Origin: Halorubrum alkaliphilum
GTDB lineage: Archaea; Halobacteriota; Halobacteria; Halobacteriales; Haloferacaceae
NCBI RefSeq assembly: GCF_017873815.1
Contig: NZ_JAGGKQ010000025.1
Coordinates: 1 to 42,896 of the forward strand
Direction: 5' to 3'
Length of the DNA: 42,896 bases
Numbering within the stretch: the first letter of the stretch is position 1; every line of letters starts with the position of its first letter. A program made the position numbers and the translations under genes. Positions 9,529 through 18,176 of the stretch are shown piece by piece. The notes beneath the pieces are model-generated. The model saw only the letters and a list, made by a program, of their open reading frames with translations. It made no database searches and was not told the origin of the DNA.

Positions 9529-9550
9529 AGTCGTGGGTTCGGCGACGATG

Positions 9551-9560
9551 AATATAAATA
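9551..9560 (-). promoter_or_regulatory. TATA box of the exported-protein gene
   Basis: Read on the minus strand as TATTTATATT, it is centred 27 nt before the start codon at 9528. It fixes that start in a frame that is otherwise open further upstream. Confidence 0.65.
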
Positions 9561-9663
9561 CCGTCGGCGAGCCGTACCGTCCCGAAACTGGTCGGTCGTG
9601 AGCGTTGGAACCCCCTCCGCCGGGCCGCAGCACCCGAATTTCACTTTCGCTTTCGGGCTCGGG

Positions 9664-9670
9664 TATAAAA
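9664..9670 (+). promoter_or_regulatory. TATA box of the small acidic protein gene
   Basis: TATAAAA is centred 27 nt before the ATG at 9694. This implies a leaderless transcript and settles the start in a frame open for about 600 nt upstream. Confidence 0.65.
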
Positions 9671-9693
9671 GGCGTCGGCACGACGGTCCGGAC

Positions 9694-10095
9694 ATGAGCC
9701 AGTCCACGTTCGACGACGACGACCTGTTCGGCGAGGCGGCCGAGGAGACCCGCGCCGAGGTCGAGGATCATCTCACGGCCGCACGCGACGCCCTCCCGGA
9801 CCCCGACGACGTCTGGACCACCGACGCCGACAACGTGCTCGGTGCCCTCAACGGGCTGAAGTCGGCACTCGACGCGGGCGACGCGATCGATCACGTCCGC
9901 TCGGCGAAGAAGGCGTACGTGCTCGGTGAGCGTGCCGACGCCTTCGAGGACGCCGAGGACCTCGAAGCGGAAATAACGGAGCTGGAGTCGCTCGTCGGGG
10001 ACATCGAGTCGGCCGCCGAGGAGGTCGCCTCGCTCACGAGCACCGTCCCCGCGATCCGCGGCGCGCTTCAGGACGCCGCGAGCGACGAGGAGTGA
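9694..10095 (+). CDS. Small acidic helical haloarchaeal protein (probably DUF5790 family)
   Basis: A 133-residue, very acidic protein predicted to be almost entirely helical. The central part (NVLGALNGLKSALDAGDAIDHVRSAKKAYVLGERADAFED in overlapping pieces) resembles a conserved haloarchaeal family that I recall as DUF5790. The C-terminal third has heptad-like leucines and glutamates (about residues 85-125), consistent with a coiled coil. No enzyme motif is visible. It ends 45 nt before the convergent creatininase-family gene. Confidence 0.8.
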   Translation: MSQSTFDDDDLFGEAAEETRAEVEDHLTAARDALPDPDDVWTTDADNVLGALNGLKSALDAGDAIDHVRSAKKAYVLGERADAFEDAEDLEAEITELESLVGDIESAAEEVASLTSTVPAIRGALQDAASDEE

Positions 10096-10140
10096 TCGGA
10101 GCGGTGGTTCGGTGACCGGGAAGGGCCTTCCGTACCGGCG

Positions 10141-10929
10141 TCAGTCGATATCGCGCTCCACTACCGCCGCCGCGAGCGTCGCGAGCGCGTCGCTCGCGCG
10201 GTCGAGCAGCTCCCGACCCCGTGCCGCGTCGCCCGCGCTCGGGTCGCCGACGACGCCGTTGTCCGTGAACTCGTGGGAGTCGTGCGCGAGGTTCACGCCC
10301 GACACCCACTCGCCCCAGCGGTCGGCTCCGCCGTCGCGGGCGGCCGCGATACGGTCCTCGCGGACGAGTTCGGGGTTCGTCGCGCGCAACAGTGCCGTCT
10401 CCAGCGGTCCCGCGTGTCCCATGTCGCTCGCGTGCTCGCCGACGGACTCGAACCACGTGAAGGCGACGGCGTAGCCGTCGTGTGTATCGTCACGCGAGAA
10501 GCGTCGGGCGACCTCCGCCAGCGCCTCCACGTTGCCACCGTGGCCGTTCACGAACACGACGCGGTCGACGCCGTGGGCGGGAAACGACGCGGCGGCCTCC
10601 CGGACGTAGGACCTGAACGTATCCGGACTCACCCACATCGTCCCGTCGAACCGCCGGTGTTCCTCCGCAACACCGACCGGGATCGGCGGGCCGACGAGCG
10701 CCTCTCCGCAGTCGCCGTCCTCGGCGTCGGGGTCGGCGGCCTCACTAGCGTCGTCCGCCACCACCGATCCGTACTCCTCCGCCGCCGCCTCCGCCACGGC
10801 GACCGCGTTCAGCGTGTCCGTGCCGAGCGGGGCGTGGGGGCCGTGCCCCTCGGTACTGCCGACGGGGAGGTACGCGACGTCGACGTCGGCGTTCCGCACG
10901 TCGGTCCAAGTGGCGTCCGCGAGTCGCAT
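10141..10929 (-). CDS. Creatininase-family amidohydrolase
   Basis: A 262-residue metal-dependent hydrolase of the creatininase/MftE/ArfB family. The metal-binding signature is clear: GSTEGHGPHAPLGTD (24-38) with Glu27, His29 and Asp38, plus FVNGHGGN in the middle and a later Glu in GHAGPLETALLR. Archaeal members include ArfB, the formamide hydrolase of riboflavin and F420 synthesis, and peptide-processing proteins. Which activity applies here cannot be read from sequence and the neighbours give no hint. An acidic insert of about 20 residues (DDASEAADPDAEDGDCGEAL) near residue 60 looks like a haloarchaeal surface loop. Confidence 0.88.
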   Translation of the reverse strand: MRLADATWTDVRNADVDVAYLPVGSTEGHGPHAPLGTDTLNAVAVAEAAAEEYGSVVADDASEAADPDAEDGDCGEALVGPPIPVGVAEEHRRFDGTMWVSPDTFRSYVREAAASFPAHGVDRVVFVNGHGGNVEALAEVARRFSRDDTHDGYAVAFTWFESVGEHASDMGHAGPLETALLRATNPELVREDRIAAARDGGADRWGEWVSGVNLAHDSHEFTDNGVVGDPSAGDAARGRELLDRASDALATLAAAVVERDID

Positions 10930-11037
10930 ATCCTCTCTGCGAGGCCCGGGGTTCTATACTCGGCGGTCGCTCCGGGGAACGACTCCGCGGGTCCTAGCAC
11001 CCGGAGAGTTAATTCGCTACGCGTCGATGACGGAGGT

Positions 11038-11355
11038 ATGACCGACGAGAACGACCCGGCCAGCGCGTACGGCGTGGAGTTCGGCCCGTTGAAGCCGGCG
11101 CTTCGGGAGCACACGTATCCAGTAACGAGATCCGAACTGATAGAACAGTACGGTGGCTTCGAACTCGACCACGCCGACGGGAGCGACCATCTGGAAGCCG
11201 TACTACGAAACGCCGACACGCCGACGTTTCGCGAACCGAGACAGGTTCGCGATGCGATCCTCGCCGAACTCGATCCCGACGCGCTGGCGGCGCGTTCCGA
11301 CTCCGAAACGGAGGAGTCCGACGAGCCGGGCGACTGGAGTCCAACCTCCGTCTGA
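11038..11355 (+). CDS. Small haloarchaeal protein (probably DUF5789 family)
   Basis: A 105-residue acidic protein. The core YPVTRSELIEQYGGFELDHADGSDHLEAVL, followed by a predicted helix ending in AILAEL, matches my recollection of the DUF5789 pattern, a fold of unknown function common in haloarchaea. The ATG at 11038 is chosen because the upstream in-frame sequence has no typical N-terminus and GGAGGT lies directly before it, although the spacing is short for a ribosome binding site. It converges on the ABC exporter gene, with a short A-rich repeat between them. Confidence 0.75.
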   Translation: MTDENDPASAYGVEFGPLKPALREHTYPVTRSELIEQYGGFELDHADGSDHLEAVLRNADTPTFREPRQVRDAILAELDPDALAARSDSETEESDEPGDWSPTSV

Positions 11356-11357
11356 GC

Positions 11358-11399
11358 AAAAACGCCCATCCGAGGAAAAACGCCCGTCCGAGGAAAACG
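11358..11399. repeat. 18-bp tandem repeat between convergent genes
   Basis: The unit AAAAACGCCCRTCCGAGG occurs at 11358-11375 and 11376-11393, and a third, partial copy begins at 11394. It starts two nucleotides after one stop codon and ends about 20 nt before the convergent stop. A termination role for both genes is possible because the complementary strand is T-rich at each unit. Confidence 0.7.
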
Positions 11400-11419
11400 C
11401 GGACGACCGAGTGCGCGCG

Positions 11420-13366
11420 CTAGTCGTCGTCGCTCTCGGCGTCCTCTAACACTCGCGCGGTCCGTTCCTGTGCGCGGTCGATGAACTCCTGTGGGAGTTC
11501 GTCGATCTCGCCCGCTTGGACGCCCCAGAGGTGTGCGTACAGTCCGTTGTTCTCCAACAGTTCGTCGTGGGTGCCGCGCTCGACGACCTCGCCACCCTCC
11601 AACACGAGGATGGTGTCGGCGTCCTTGATCGTCGAGAGGCGGTGGGCGATGGCGAACGTCGTCCGGTTCTCGGTGAGCTCGTCGAGCGAGCGCTGGATCA
11701 ACATCTCCGTCTCCGTGTCCACGTCGGAGGTCGCCTCGTCGAGGATCAGGATGTCCGGGTCCTTCAACACGGCGCGGGCAATAGTGACCCGCTGTCGCTG
11801 GCCGCCGGAGAGTTTTACGCCGCGCTCGCCGACCATCGTGTCGTAGCCGTCAGGGAGGTTCTGTATGAAGTCGTGCGCCTCGGCGGCCTTCGCGGCCTCG
11901 ACGACCTCCTCATCCGTCGCATCGAACGTCCCGTACGTGATGTTCTCCTTGACCGTCCCGTAGAACAGGTACGACGACTGCCCGACGTAGCCGAGCGAGC
12001 GGCGGAGCGACCGCAACGTGACGTCGCTGACGTTCTGGTCGTCGATCCGGATCGATCCCTCGTCGACGTCGTACATCCGAAGGAGCAGCTTGAGCACCGT
12101 CGACTTCCCGGCTCCGGTCGGTCCCACGAGCGCGAGCGTGTCGCCGCCCTCGACCGTGAAGTCGACGTTCTTGATGATCTCCTCGTCGTCGTAGCCGAAC
12201 GTCACGTCGTCGTACACGACCTCACCGTCGTCGACGACGAGCTCGGTGGCGTCGGGGTTCTGTTCGAGCTTCGAGGGTTCGTCCATCAACCCGAAGATCC
12301 GCGCGGAGGAGGCGCGGGCGCGCTGGTACATGTTGATGATCTGTCCGAACTGCGCCATGGGCCAGATGAACCGCTGCGTGTAGAGGATGAAGACGACGAA
12401 CATCCCGACCGACAGCTCGCCCGTGAACGGCCCCGGCGGAGCGTCCTGAAACACCCAGAGTCCGCCGATGATGAACGTGATCACGAAGCCGATGCCGGCG
12501 AGCACCCGGAGCGCGGGGAAGAACTTGATCCGCGTCTCGATGGCGTCCCAGTTGGCGTCGAAGTAATCCATCGAGACGTCGTCGACGCGGTCGGACTCGT
12601 ACTCCTCGGTATGTGACGACTTGATCACCTGAATGCCGCCGAGGTTGTTCTCCAGCCGGGAGTTCATCTTCCCGACCGTCGAGCGCACCTCCGCGTACTT
12701 CGGCTGGATGATCTTGATGAAGACGTACGTGAAGCCGGCGATGACGGGAACCGGCAGGAGCGCGACCAGGGCAAGTTGCCAGTTGATCCAAAAGAGGAGC
12801 ACGCCGATCCCGACGACCATCACGGACATCCGGAACAGCGAGTTCATCCCGTCGTTGAGGAACCGTTCGAGGCGGTTCACGTCGTTCGAGAGGATGGACA
12901 TCATCTCGCCGGTCTGTTTGTCCGAGAAGAAGTTCATGTTGAGCCGCTGCATCTGGTCGTAGGTGTCGGACCGGATGTCGTGTTGGATGTTCTGTGCGAA
13001 CGCGTTGAACCCCCAATTGCGGACCCAGTGGAACGCCGCGCCGAAGAAGAACGCGCCGGCGATGGCGGCGATGAGGAACCAGAACTGCTCGGTCTGTGTC
13101 GCCGGCAGCCACGCCTCCGGGAGGAGCACGAGGGGGATCTGTTCGCTGAACACGGCGTCCTCGCGGAACACCGCATCGATAGCGATACCGAGCATGAGGG
13201 GCGGGAGGAGATCGAGGAGGCGAGCGAAGATGCTCGCCAGAATTCCGACGGTGACGGGGAACGCGTAGTCGCGCCCGTACACGAGGAACAGTCGCTTCAT
13301 CGGGTTCTCTATCTTGTCCCGCTGCTCCTCGAACGGGTCGTCCTTCTCCCAATCTACGCTACTCAT
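11420..13366 (-). CDS. ABC exporter, fused permease and ATPase (MsbA/MdlB type)
   Basis: A 648-residue half-transporter. Residues about 35-340 form the six-helix type IV exporter domain and the rest is the nucleotide-binding domain. Motifs present are Walker A GPTGAGKST, the Q-loop (GYVGQSSYLFYGTVKENITYG), signature [15 protein letters not shown], Walker B ILILDEATSDVDTETE and the switch His in IAHRLSTI. All catalytic residues are intact, so a homodimer could work alone. No second ABC subunit is adjacent. The substrate may be a lipid or drug, but this is not determinable. An acidic C-terminal tail is haloarchaeal in style. Confidence 0.94.
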   Translation of the reverse strand: MSSVDWEKDDPFEEQRDKIENPMKRLFLVYGRDYAFPVTVGILASIFARLLDLLPPLMLGIAIDAVFREDAVFSEQIPLVLLPEAWLPATQTEQFWFLIAAIAGAFFFGAAFHWVRNWGFNAFAQNIQHDIRSDTYDQMQRLNMNFFSDKQTGEMMSILSNDVNRLERFLNDGMNSLFRMSVMVVGIGVLLFWINWQLALVALLPVPVIAGFTYVFIKIIQPKYAEVRSTVGKMNSRLENNLGGIQVIKSSHTEEYESDRVDDVSMDYFDANWDAIETRIKFFPALRVLAGIGFVITFIIGGLWVFQDAPPGPFTGELSVGMFVVFILYTQRFIWPMAQFGQIINMYQRARASSARIFGLMDEPSKLEQNPDATELVVDDGEVVYDDVTFGYDDEEIIKNVDFTVEGGDTLALVGPTGAGKSTVLKLLLRMYDVDEGSIRIDDQNVSDVTLRSLRRSLGYVGQSSYLFYGTVKENITYGTFDATDEEVVEAAKAAEAHDFIQNLPDGYDTMVGERGVKLSGGQRQRVTIARAVLKDPDILILDEATSDVDTETEMLIQRSLDELTENRTTFAIAHRLSTIKDADTILVLEGGEVVERGTHDELLENNGLYAHLWGVQAGEIDELPQEFIDRAQERTARVLEDAESDDD

Positions 13367-13444
13367 TACCGTTCACACGGATGAGGTGCCGAAAGTATGT
13401 TTCCCTCGAACCGAAATGCGTCGGCACGCCTTGCCGGAGCCGTC

Positions 13445-13789
13445 TCATATATCCCGTTTCTCGACGGACGGATCAACGTTCGCGGCCGAGAGGTCCCGCC
13501 TGATCCGCTTCCGAAGGGGGTCCGGGACGCTCGCGCGCGGGACCGGGTGGGCCGTTTCCGCCCTCGCGTCAGTCGAGTTCGGTGCGTCGGTCGTGGAGGT
13601 CGTGTCGGGCGAGTCGGTCGCGTCGCTCGCACCGAGGCCGTTCGGGACGGTCCAGTAGAGGACCGCGTCGACTTCGGCGTAGTACTCCACGGCGAACCGA
13701 TCGTCGCCCCCCTCGTAGTGGACGCGTGCCGCGTCGCCCTCGGCGCGCCAGCCCTCCTGACGGACGAGCGCGGCGATCGAATCGTACAT
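13445..13789 (-). CDS. Conserved haloarchaeal hypothetical protein
   Basis: A 114-residue protein starting MYDSIAALVRQEGW. The N-terminal half alternates charged and hydrophobic residues (ARVHYEGGDDRFAVEYYAEVDAVLYW in pieces), giving a small beta-rich domain that ends at a conserved-looking LYWTVPNGLG. The C-terminal half is a Ser/Thr/Asp-rich linker and then a basic helix (DPLRKRIRRDL). The start at 13789 is chosen because the upstream extension is low-complexity. It lies between the ABC exporter and the SHOCT protein on the same strand. Function unknown. Confidence 0.7.
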   Translation of the reverse strand: MYDSIAALVRQEGWRAEGDAARVHYEGGDDRFAVEYYAEVDAVLYWTVPNGLGASDATDSPDTTSTTDAPNSTDARAETAHPVPRASVPDPLRKRIRRDLSAANVDPSVEKRDI

Positions 13790-13883
13790 GATCGTCGTGG
13801 GAGCGGCGGACACATGTGAGTGTCGGCGACGAGTCGTCGCCGTCGAGTCCAGCGGATCGCTGCCGAATCGCCGGCGGATCGCG

Positions 13884-14297
13884 TCAGTCCTCCCGGATCC
13901 GCTCAACCGCGTCCGCATCGGGCTCTACCGACTCCGCATCGGGCTCGACTCGTCTCCTCGCCTCGTCCGGCGTTTCGGTCTCCAGTAGCGCCTCCAGTTT
14001 CCGCTCGAACTCCTCGTCACCGAGGTCACCGCTGGCGTATCGGTCACGGAGGGTGTCGAGCGCGTCGGCGGTCGACTCAGTGTCGGCGTCGGTCGCTACC
14101 GGTGTATCGTCGTCGGACTCCCCGAACCCGTCGGGCCAGAGGGTATCGACCACCATCGTGCCCCCGATACCGAGCGCGAAGGCGGTCACCGCCGCACTCC
14201 ACCACCCGAGCGCGGCGAACACTATCGTCACGGCGAAACAGAGGGCGAACACCGCGTCTTCCGGGTCCTGTCGGACCCCATCGGGGAGCCGGACCAT
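13884..14297 (-). CDS. SHOCT-domain membrane protein
   Basis: A 137-residue protein. Two hydrophobic segments (about residues 15-52) are followed by an acidic linker and a C-terminal SHOCT motif (LDTLRDRYASGDLGDEEFERKL, about residues 80-101). SHOCT is a short amphipathic module thought to mediate oligomerisation. A TATA box at 14321-14328 lies 27 nt before the ATG, which confirms the start. It is divergent from rnz. Function beyond membrane association is unknown. Confidence 0.85.
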   Translation of the reverse strand: MVRLPDGVRQDPEDAVFALCFAVTIVFAALGWWSAAVTAFALGIGGTMVVDTLWPDGFGESDDDTPVATDADTESTADALDTLRDRYASGDLGDEEFERKLEALLETETPDEARRRVEPDAESVEPDADAVERIRED

Positions 14298-14320
14298 GAC
14301 CGATCGTCCCGCACGGGATG

Positions 14321-14328
14321 TATAAAAA
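14321..14328 (-). promoter_or_regulatory. TATA box of the SHOCT-protein gene
   Basis: On the minus strand it reads TTTTTATA, centred 27 nt upstream of the start codon at 14297. Confidence 0.6.
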
Positions 14329-14436
14329 CCACCGCCACAGCGTGTTTCGTGGGGGTACAGTCACTCGAGAGCGTCGCGGGTCCGGGTCGACGCTGTCATC
14401 GACACCGGTTTACAAACGCCGCTCCGAGAGCCGGTC

Positions 14437-15369
14437 ATGTCCCTTCGCGTCACGTTCCTCGGAACGGGCGGTGCCGTTCCGACCACCGAGCGCGCGCCGA
14501 GCGCCCTGTTCGTCAACCGCGAGGGCGACCGCCTCCTGTTCGACTGCGGCGAGGGAACCCAGCGCGGGATGATGCGGTACGGAACCGGGTTCGGGATCGA
14601 CCACCTGTTCGTCTCGCATCTCCACGGCGACCACGTCCTCGGGATCCCCGGACTCGTCCAGACGCTCGGGTTCAACGACCGCGAGGAGCCCCTGACGATC
14701 CACTGTCCGCCGGGGACCCGTGAGGACCTCCACGACCTCGTCCACGCGGTCGGCCACGACCCGACGTTTCGGGTCCGTATCGAGACGGTCGCTCCAGGAG
14801 AGACCGCGCTGGCGGCCGACGACTACGAGATCCGGGCGTTCGAGACGACACACCGAACCCAGTCACAGGGATACGTCCTCACCGAGGACGACCGCCCCGG
14901 GCGGTTCGATCGGCCGAAAGCCGAGTCGCTTGGCGTTCCCGTTGGACCAAAATTCGGACGGCTCCACTCGGGTGAGGCGGTCGAGGCGACGGACGGAACC
15001 ATCGTCGAGCCGGAGCAGGTGGTCGGCCCCTCACGGCCGGGACGAAAGCTGGTGTACACCGCGGACACGCGCCCGCGTGAGCGGACCGTCGAGGTGGCTG
15101 CGAACGCGGATCTGCTCGTTCACGACGCGACGTTCGCCGACGACATGGCCGACCGCGCCCGCGACACCGCCCACTCGACCGGCCGGGAGGCGGGAGGGAT
15201 CGCCGCCCGTGCGGACGCGAAGCGGTTGGCGCTGATCCACGTCTCCTCGCGGTACGCCGGCGACGCTTCTCCGATCCTACGCGACGCGAGGGACGCGTTC
15301 GACGGCACGTGCCTCCTCCCCGACGACGGCGACCGAATCGAGGTGCCGTTCCCCGACGCCGAGGAGTGA
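14437..15369 (+). CDS. rnz: Ribonuclease Z (tRNA 3'-end endonuclease)
   Basis: A 310-residue metallo-beta-lactamase-fold nuclease that cuts the 3' trailer of tRNA precursors. The metal site is complete: His61, His63, Asp65 and His66 in SHLHGDHVLG, an Asp in YTADTRP, and further His in LVHDATF and ALIHVSSRY. The N-terminus FLGTGGAVPTTERAPSA is typical of the RNase Z family. The length fits the short (ELAC1-like) form. A TATA-like GTTTACAAAC lies about 24 nt before the ATG. Its stop is 26 nt before repeat copy B. Confidence 0.96.
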   Translation: MSLRVTFLGTGGAVPTTERAPSALFVNREGDRLLFDCGEGTQRGMMRYGTGFGIDHLFVSHLHGDHVLGIPGLVQTLGFNDREEPLTIHCPPGTREDLHDLVHAVGHDPTFRVRIETVAPGETALAADDYEIRAFETTHRTQSQGYVLTEDDRPGRFDRPKAESLGVPVGPKFGRLHSGEAVEATDGTIVEPEQVVGPSRPGRKLVYTADTRPRERTVEVAANADLLVHDATFADDMADRARDTAHSTGREAGGIAARADAKRLALIHVSSRYAGDASPILRDARDAFDGTCLLPDDGDRIEVPFPDAEE

Positions 15370-15665
15370 CCGACCCATCTCCCGGGAGTGATCTCGGGAG
15401 TGAGTGTATCGGATCGACCGCAACGAGATCGCATTTAAAAGGTCTGTGAGCGGTAGCGACAACCCCTTATAAACGAGGGATGCGGTGGGCGCGCGCGAGA
15501 AACGCGCGCGAGGTCGCCGGCGCTCCGCGCCGGCTGCCAGAGAATCTTCGATTCTCGCTGGAGTCAGGGGCGGTCGCCGAGCGGTTCCGGCGACCGCCCC
15601 TGACGAGGCTGGGGAGGTCTGAGGCGCGGTGCCGGGTGGGCCTCACGGCTGGGGCTTTGGAGGTG

Positions 15666-16666
15666 CGCTCTTGTGTAGCACATTGTTGATTTCAGAGAGT
15701 AGCTTTGATGGCGTGTTTGAGCGCTTCTCGTCCGGGTTTGCGGTAGAGTTCTCGTCTGAGTTGGAACGCTCGGAGATATTGTGTGAGGCGATCTTTTGAG
15801 ATGCCTCGATGCGGCGAGAGCCACCGTCGCGCCAGCGACGCGTGGCTCTCGCAGGTGTTCACGTGGACCGTCTCGTCGGCGTACTCACCGTCTCCGTGAA
15901 CGACGTATTCGCGGTCGAATTGGTCGTCTTCTTCAAGAGGATCGTACGCGCAAAATCCGTCGGTATAGACGGTGAGAGGCTCCTGCTGGCGGTCAGCCAG
16001 CAGGAGCCGAATCGTCGATTCGTCTGCGGATTTCGCCGGCACAACGTACCGTTGCTCAGTGCCACGATCCACGAAGACGAACACGGGCGGTTTGTCTTGC
16101 TCATACGTTCCGCGCCCGCGTCGAGAGAGACCGCGAGAGCGCGACCAGCGGTCGCGCTCGCGGCCTTTCAAGCCGGCAGAGACGTAAAACTCGTCAATTT
16201 CGACTGGTCCGACGAGCTCGAGTGACGGCGCGTCGAGCGCTTCGGAGAAGCGCTCGACACGCCTGTGGATCGTTTTGTAGGTGACTTTGATTTCACACTG
16301 TAACTGCCTGAGACTCGTGTTAAACCGCAAAAACGCGTAGATCGAAAACAGCCACTTGCGGAGCGCGATCTTCGAATGAGCGAAGATCGTGCCGGTTTTA
16401 TCGTTGAACGTGCGGCCGCAATCCTTACAGAGATACCGCTGAAAGTGCCCGTAGCTGCCGTTTCTGACTGTTCGGTCAGAACGGCAGTGAGGACAGGAAA
16501 CGCCGTCACGCCAGCGAACCTGCTGTAACAGGTCCGCTGCGACCGATTCCGACCCAAACACATCTAGCGGAATCATCCGTGTCGGACACCGCTGACGCGG
16601 TGTCCTTGTCCTCTTCGACTCGATAGCGACAGCTCAACAGTATCAACAATCTCCTACAGAAGAGCG
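15666..16666 (-). mobile_element. IS1595-family insertion sequence (ISH4-like), 1001 bp
   Basis: A complete-looking insertion sequence. The outer ends are inverted repeats of about 25 bp with a few mismatches: both begin CGCTCTT, continue TGTAG after one variable base, and share ATTGTTGAT. The repeat TTGGAGGTG at 15657-15665 recurs at 16667-16675 and is read as a target-site duplication of 8-9 bp. It carries one transposase gene on the minus strand. The size and ends resemble the ISH4 group. The target lies inside the right block of repeat copy B, which dates this insertion after that element. Deleting the IS and one repeat restores the unbroken motif GGCTTTGGAGGTGTTC seen intact elsewhere in the block. 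Confidence 0.9.
15692..16576 (-). CDS. IS1595-family (ISH4-like) transposase
   Basis: A 294-residue transposase with an N-terminal zinc ribbon (Cys28, Cys31, Cys50, Cys53 in CPHC...CKDC), a helix-turn-helix region (TIFAHSKIALRKWLFSIYAF) and an ISXO2-type catalytic domain. Acidic residues are visible in VEIDEFYV and VYTDGFCAY, and the third catalytic position lies in the HVNTCESHASLARRWL segment. RGISKDRLTQYLRAFQLRR is the family's C-terminal signature. The frame is uninterrupted and the terminal repeats are near, so the element could be active. Confidence 0.92.
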   Translation of the reverse strand: MIPLDVFGSESVAADLLQQVRWRDGVSCPHCRSDRTVRNGSYGHFQRYLCKDCGRTFNDKTGTIFAHSKIALRKWLFSIYAFLRFNTSLRQLQCEIKVTYKTIHRRVERFSEALDAPSLELVGPVEIDEFYVSAGLKGRERDRWSRSRGLSRRGRGTYEQDKPPVFVFVDRGTEQRYVVPAKSADESTIRLLLADRQQEPLTVYTDGFCAYDPLEEDDQFDREYVVHGDGEYADETVHVNTCESHASLARRWLSPHRGISKDRLTQYLRAFQLRRELYRKPGREALKHAIKATL

Positions 16667-17003
16667 TTGGAGGTGTTCAACACAGAGTCATCTACTTATA
16701 AGCGAACGGCTGGGGCTTTGCAGGTGTTCACCGTCGATCCGCAGTTAATCACCTATAAACGAGCGGCTGGAACGTTTGACCAGTTTCTCGCAGAGTCATC
16801 CACTTATGAACTGCCGCCAGTAACACCGCTCGATCACTTATAAACAACTACCCCAACGAATTGCGAGACGTGTTCGTCCGATTAGCGTAGTCGGAGACGA
16901 CGCCTCCGAGCAGTCCATCACGATCGAATCACCGGATTTTCTCCGATAGAAGGGCTGTAGCGGGGGTTTTTCAGTGTGGACTCCCAACCGATCGTGATAG
17001 CTG

Positions 17004-17675
17004 ATGTCCACCCCACAGACCGCTGACGGCGACGCTGCCGAATCGCCCTCGGACATGACCCTCCGGGCGCGGTTCGACCGGGTCGACCGCGAGATCGCTC
17101 GGCAGATGGACCGGCTCGGGATCCCGACGCTCCGGGTCGCGCTCGGCATCGTCTTCATTTGGTTCGGCGGGCTGAAGGTGATCGGGGGGAGCCCCGCCGC
17201 CGAACTCGTCGCCTCGACGGTGTACGTCGTCCCGGCGGAGCTTTTCGTTCCGATTCTCGGCGTTTGGGAGGTTCTCATCGGGTTGTGTCTGCTCTACCGG
17301 CCGCTCATTCGGGTGGGGATACTGCTGTTGTTCCTCCAGATGCCCGGGACGTTCCTCCCGATCGTCCTCCTGCCCGAGCAGGTCTTCTTCACCTTCCCGC
17401 ACGAGTTGACCGTCGAAGGGCAGTACATCATCAAGAACCTCGTAATCATCGGAGCCGCACTCGTCGTCGGCGGGACGGTCAGGGGCGGCAACGAGGACGC
17501 GCCCGACGAGACGGAGCCGACCGTCTCCGAGCGGGACTCGGGCGACGCCGCCGACGACACGGACCCCGACGACACGGACCCCGACGCCGCCAACGACACC
17601 GGGTCGGCGGCGACGGAAGCGCCGGCCGAACCCGAGAGCCCGACCGGATACGGACCCGACTCCGGGAAACCTTGA
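17004..17675 (+). CDS. DoxX-like membrane protein
   Basis: A 223-residue membrane protein. A polar N-terminus of about 38 residues is followed by four hydrophobic segments (about residues 42-58, 68-85, 92-115 and 138-155) and a long acidic, Pro/Asp/Thr-rich C-terminal tail of about 65 residues. The first helix with RVALGIVFIWFGGLKVIGG and the later VPAELFVPILGVWEVLIGLCLL match the DoxX/YkgB-like pattern of small quinone- or thiol-linked membrane proteins. The exact partner is unknown. It lies 134 nt downstream of repeat copy B, and a T-rich GGTTTTTCAG about 30 nt upstream may be its TATA box. The HIT gene starts 26 nt after its stop. Confidence 0.8.
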   Translation: MSTPQTADGDAAESPSDMTLRARFDRVDREIARQMDRLGIPTLRVALGIVFIWFGGLKVIGGSPAAELVASTVYVVPAELFVPILGVWEVLIGLCLLYRPLIRVGILLLFLQMPGTFLPIVLLPEQVFFTFPHELTVEGQYIIKNLVIIGAALVVGGTVRGGNEDAPDETEPTVSERDSGDAADDTDPDDTDPDAANDTGSAATEAPAEPESPTGYGPDSGKP

Positions 17676-17701
17676 TACGTCGCGGCGTCAACCGCTCGCG
17701 T

Positions 17702-18121
17702 ATGTCCGACGACTGTATCTTCTGTTCGATCGTCGCCGGCGACATCCCGGCACGGACCGTCCACGAGACCGACGACGTGCTCGCGTTCCTCGACGCGAAC
17801 CCCCTCGCGCCCGGCCACACGCTCGTGATACCGAAAGCCCACGCCCGACACGTGGGCGATCTCGACGACGATCTCGCGAGCGACCTGTTCGCGGCCGTGA
17901 CCGATCTGACGCCACGCGTTCAGGACGCCGTCGACGCCGACGCGGCAAACGTCGGGATCAACGACGGCGAGGCGGCCGGTCAGGAGGTTCCACACGTCCA
18001 CGTCCACGTCATCCCGCGGTTCGAGGGCGACGGCGGCGCACCCCTCCACGCGGTCGGCGGGGAGCGTCCCGACCTCTCCGACGAGGAGTTGGACGCGATC
18101 GCCGCGGATATCGCGGGATAG
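17702..18121 (+). CDS. HIT-family nucleotide hydrolase/transferase
   Basis: A 139-residue histidine-triad protein. The active site HVHVHVIP is complete (about residues 98-105), and the N-terminal CIFC with the later HARH are typical of the Hint/HinT branch, where a zinc may be held by the Cys pair. Family members hydrolyse AMP-linked or phosphoramidate compounds. The ATG at 17702 begins the family's usual N-terminus (DDCIFCSIVAGDIPA), although the frame is open through the upstream gene. It may be cotranscribed with the DoxX-like gene. Confidence 0.93.
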   Translation: MSDDCIFCSIVAGDIPARTVHETDDVLAFLDANPLAPGHTLVIPKAHARHVGDLDDDLASDLFAAVTDLTPRVQDAVDADAANVGINDGEAAGQEVPHVHVHVIPRFEGDGGAPLHAVGGERPDLSDEELDAIAADIAG

Positions 18122-18176
18122 CCCAGCGCAGTCTCGTTCAACAGAGTTAACCACGAAACCGCGAGTAGCGGAGCGT

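Larger units (their letters stand above)
15395..16870 (+). repeat. Dispersed hairpin element, copy B, interrupted by an insertion sequence
   Basis: The left block starts CGGGAGTGAGT at 15395. It has ATTTAAAA (15433-15440), then GTGAGCGG, then CTTATAAAC from 15466, again 32 nt apart. Hairpins follow with arms 15490-15497/15503-15510 (CGCGCGCG), 15516-15523/15527-15534 (GCCGGCGC), 15540-15546/15550-15556 (GAGAATC) and a 17-bp stem 15563-15579/15588-15604. The right block (CACGGCTGGGGCTTTGGAGGTG) is cut by the IS at 15666-16666. It resumes as a series of units ending in CTTATAAAC-like boxes at 16695, 16752, 16803 and 16837. The right terminus TTGCGAGACG (16861-16870) is degenerate compared with copies C and D. 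Without the IS the element is about 475 bp. Confidence 0.75.
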
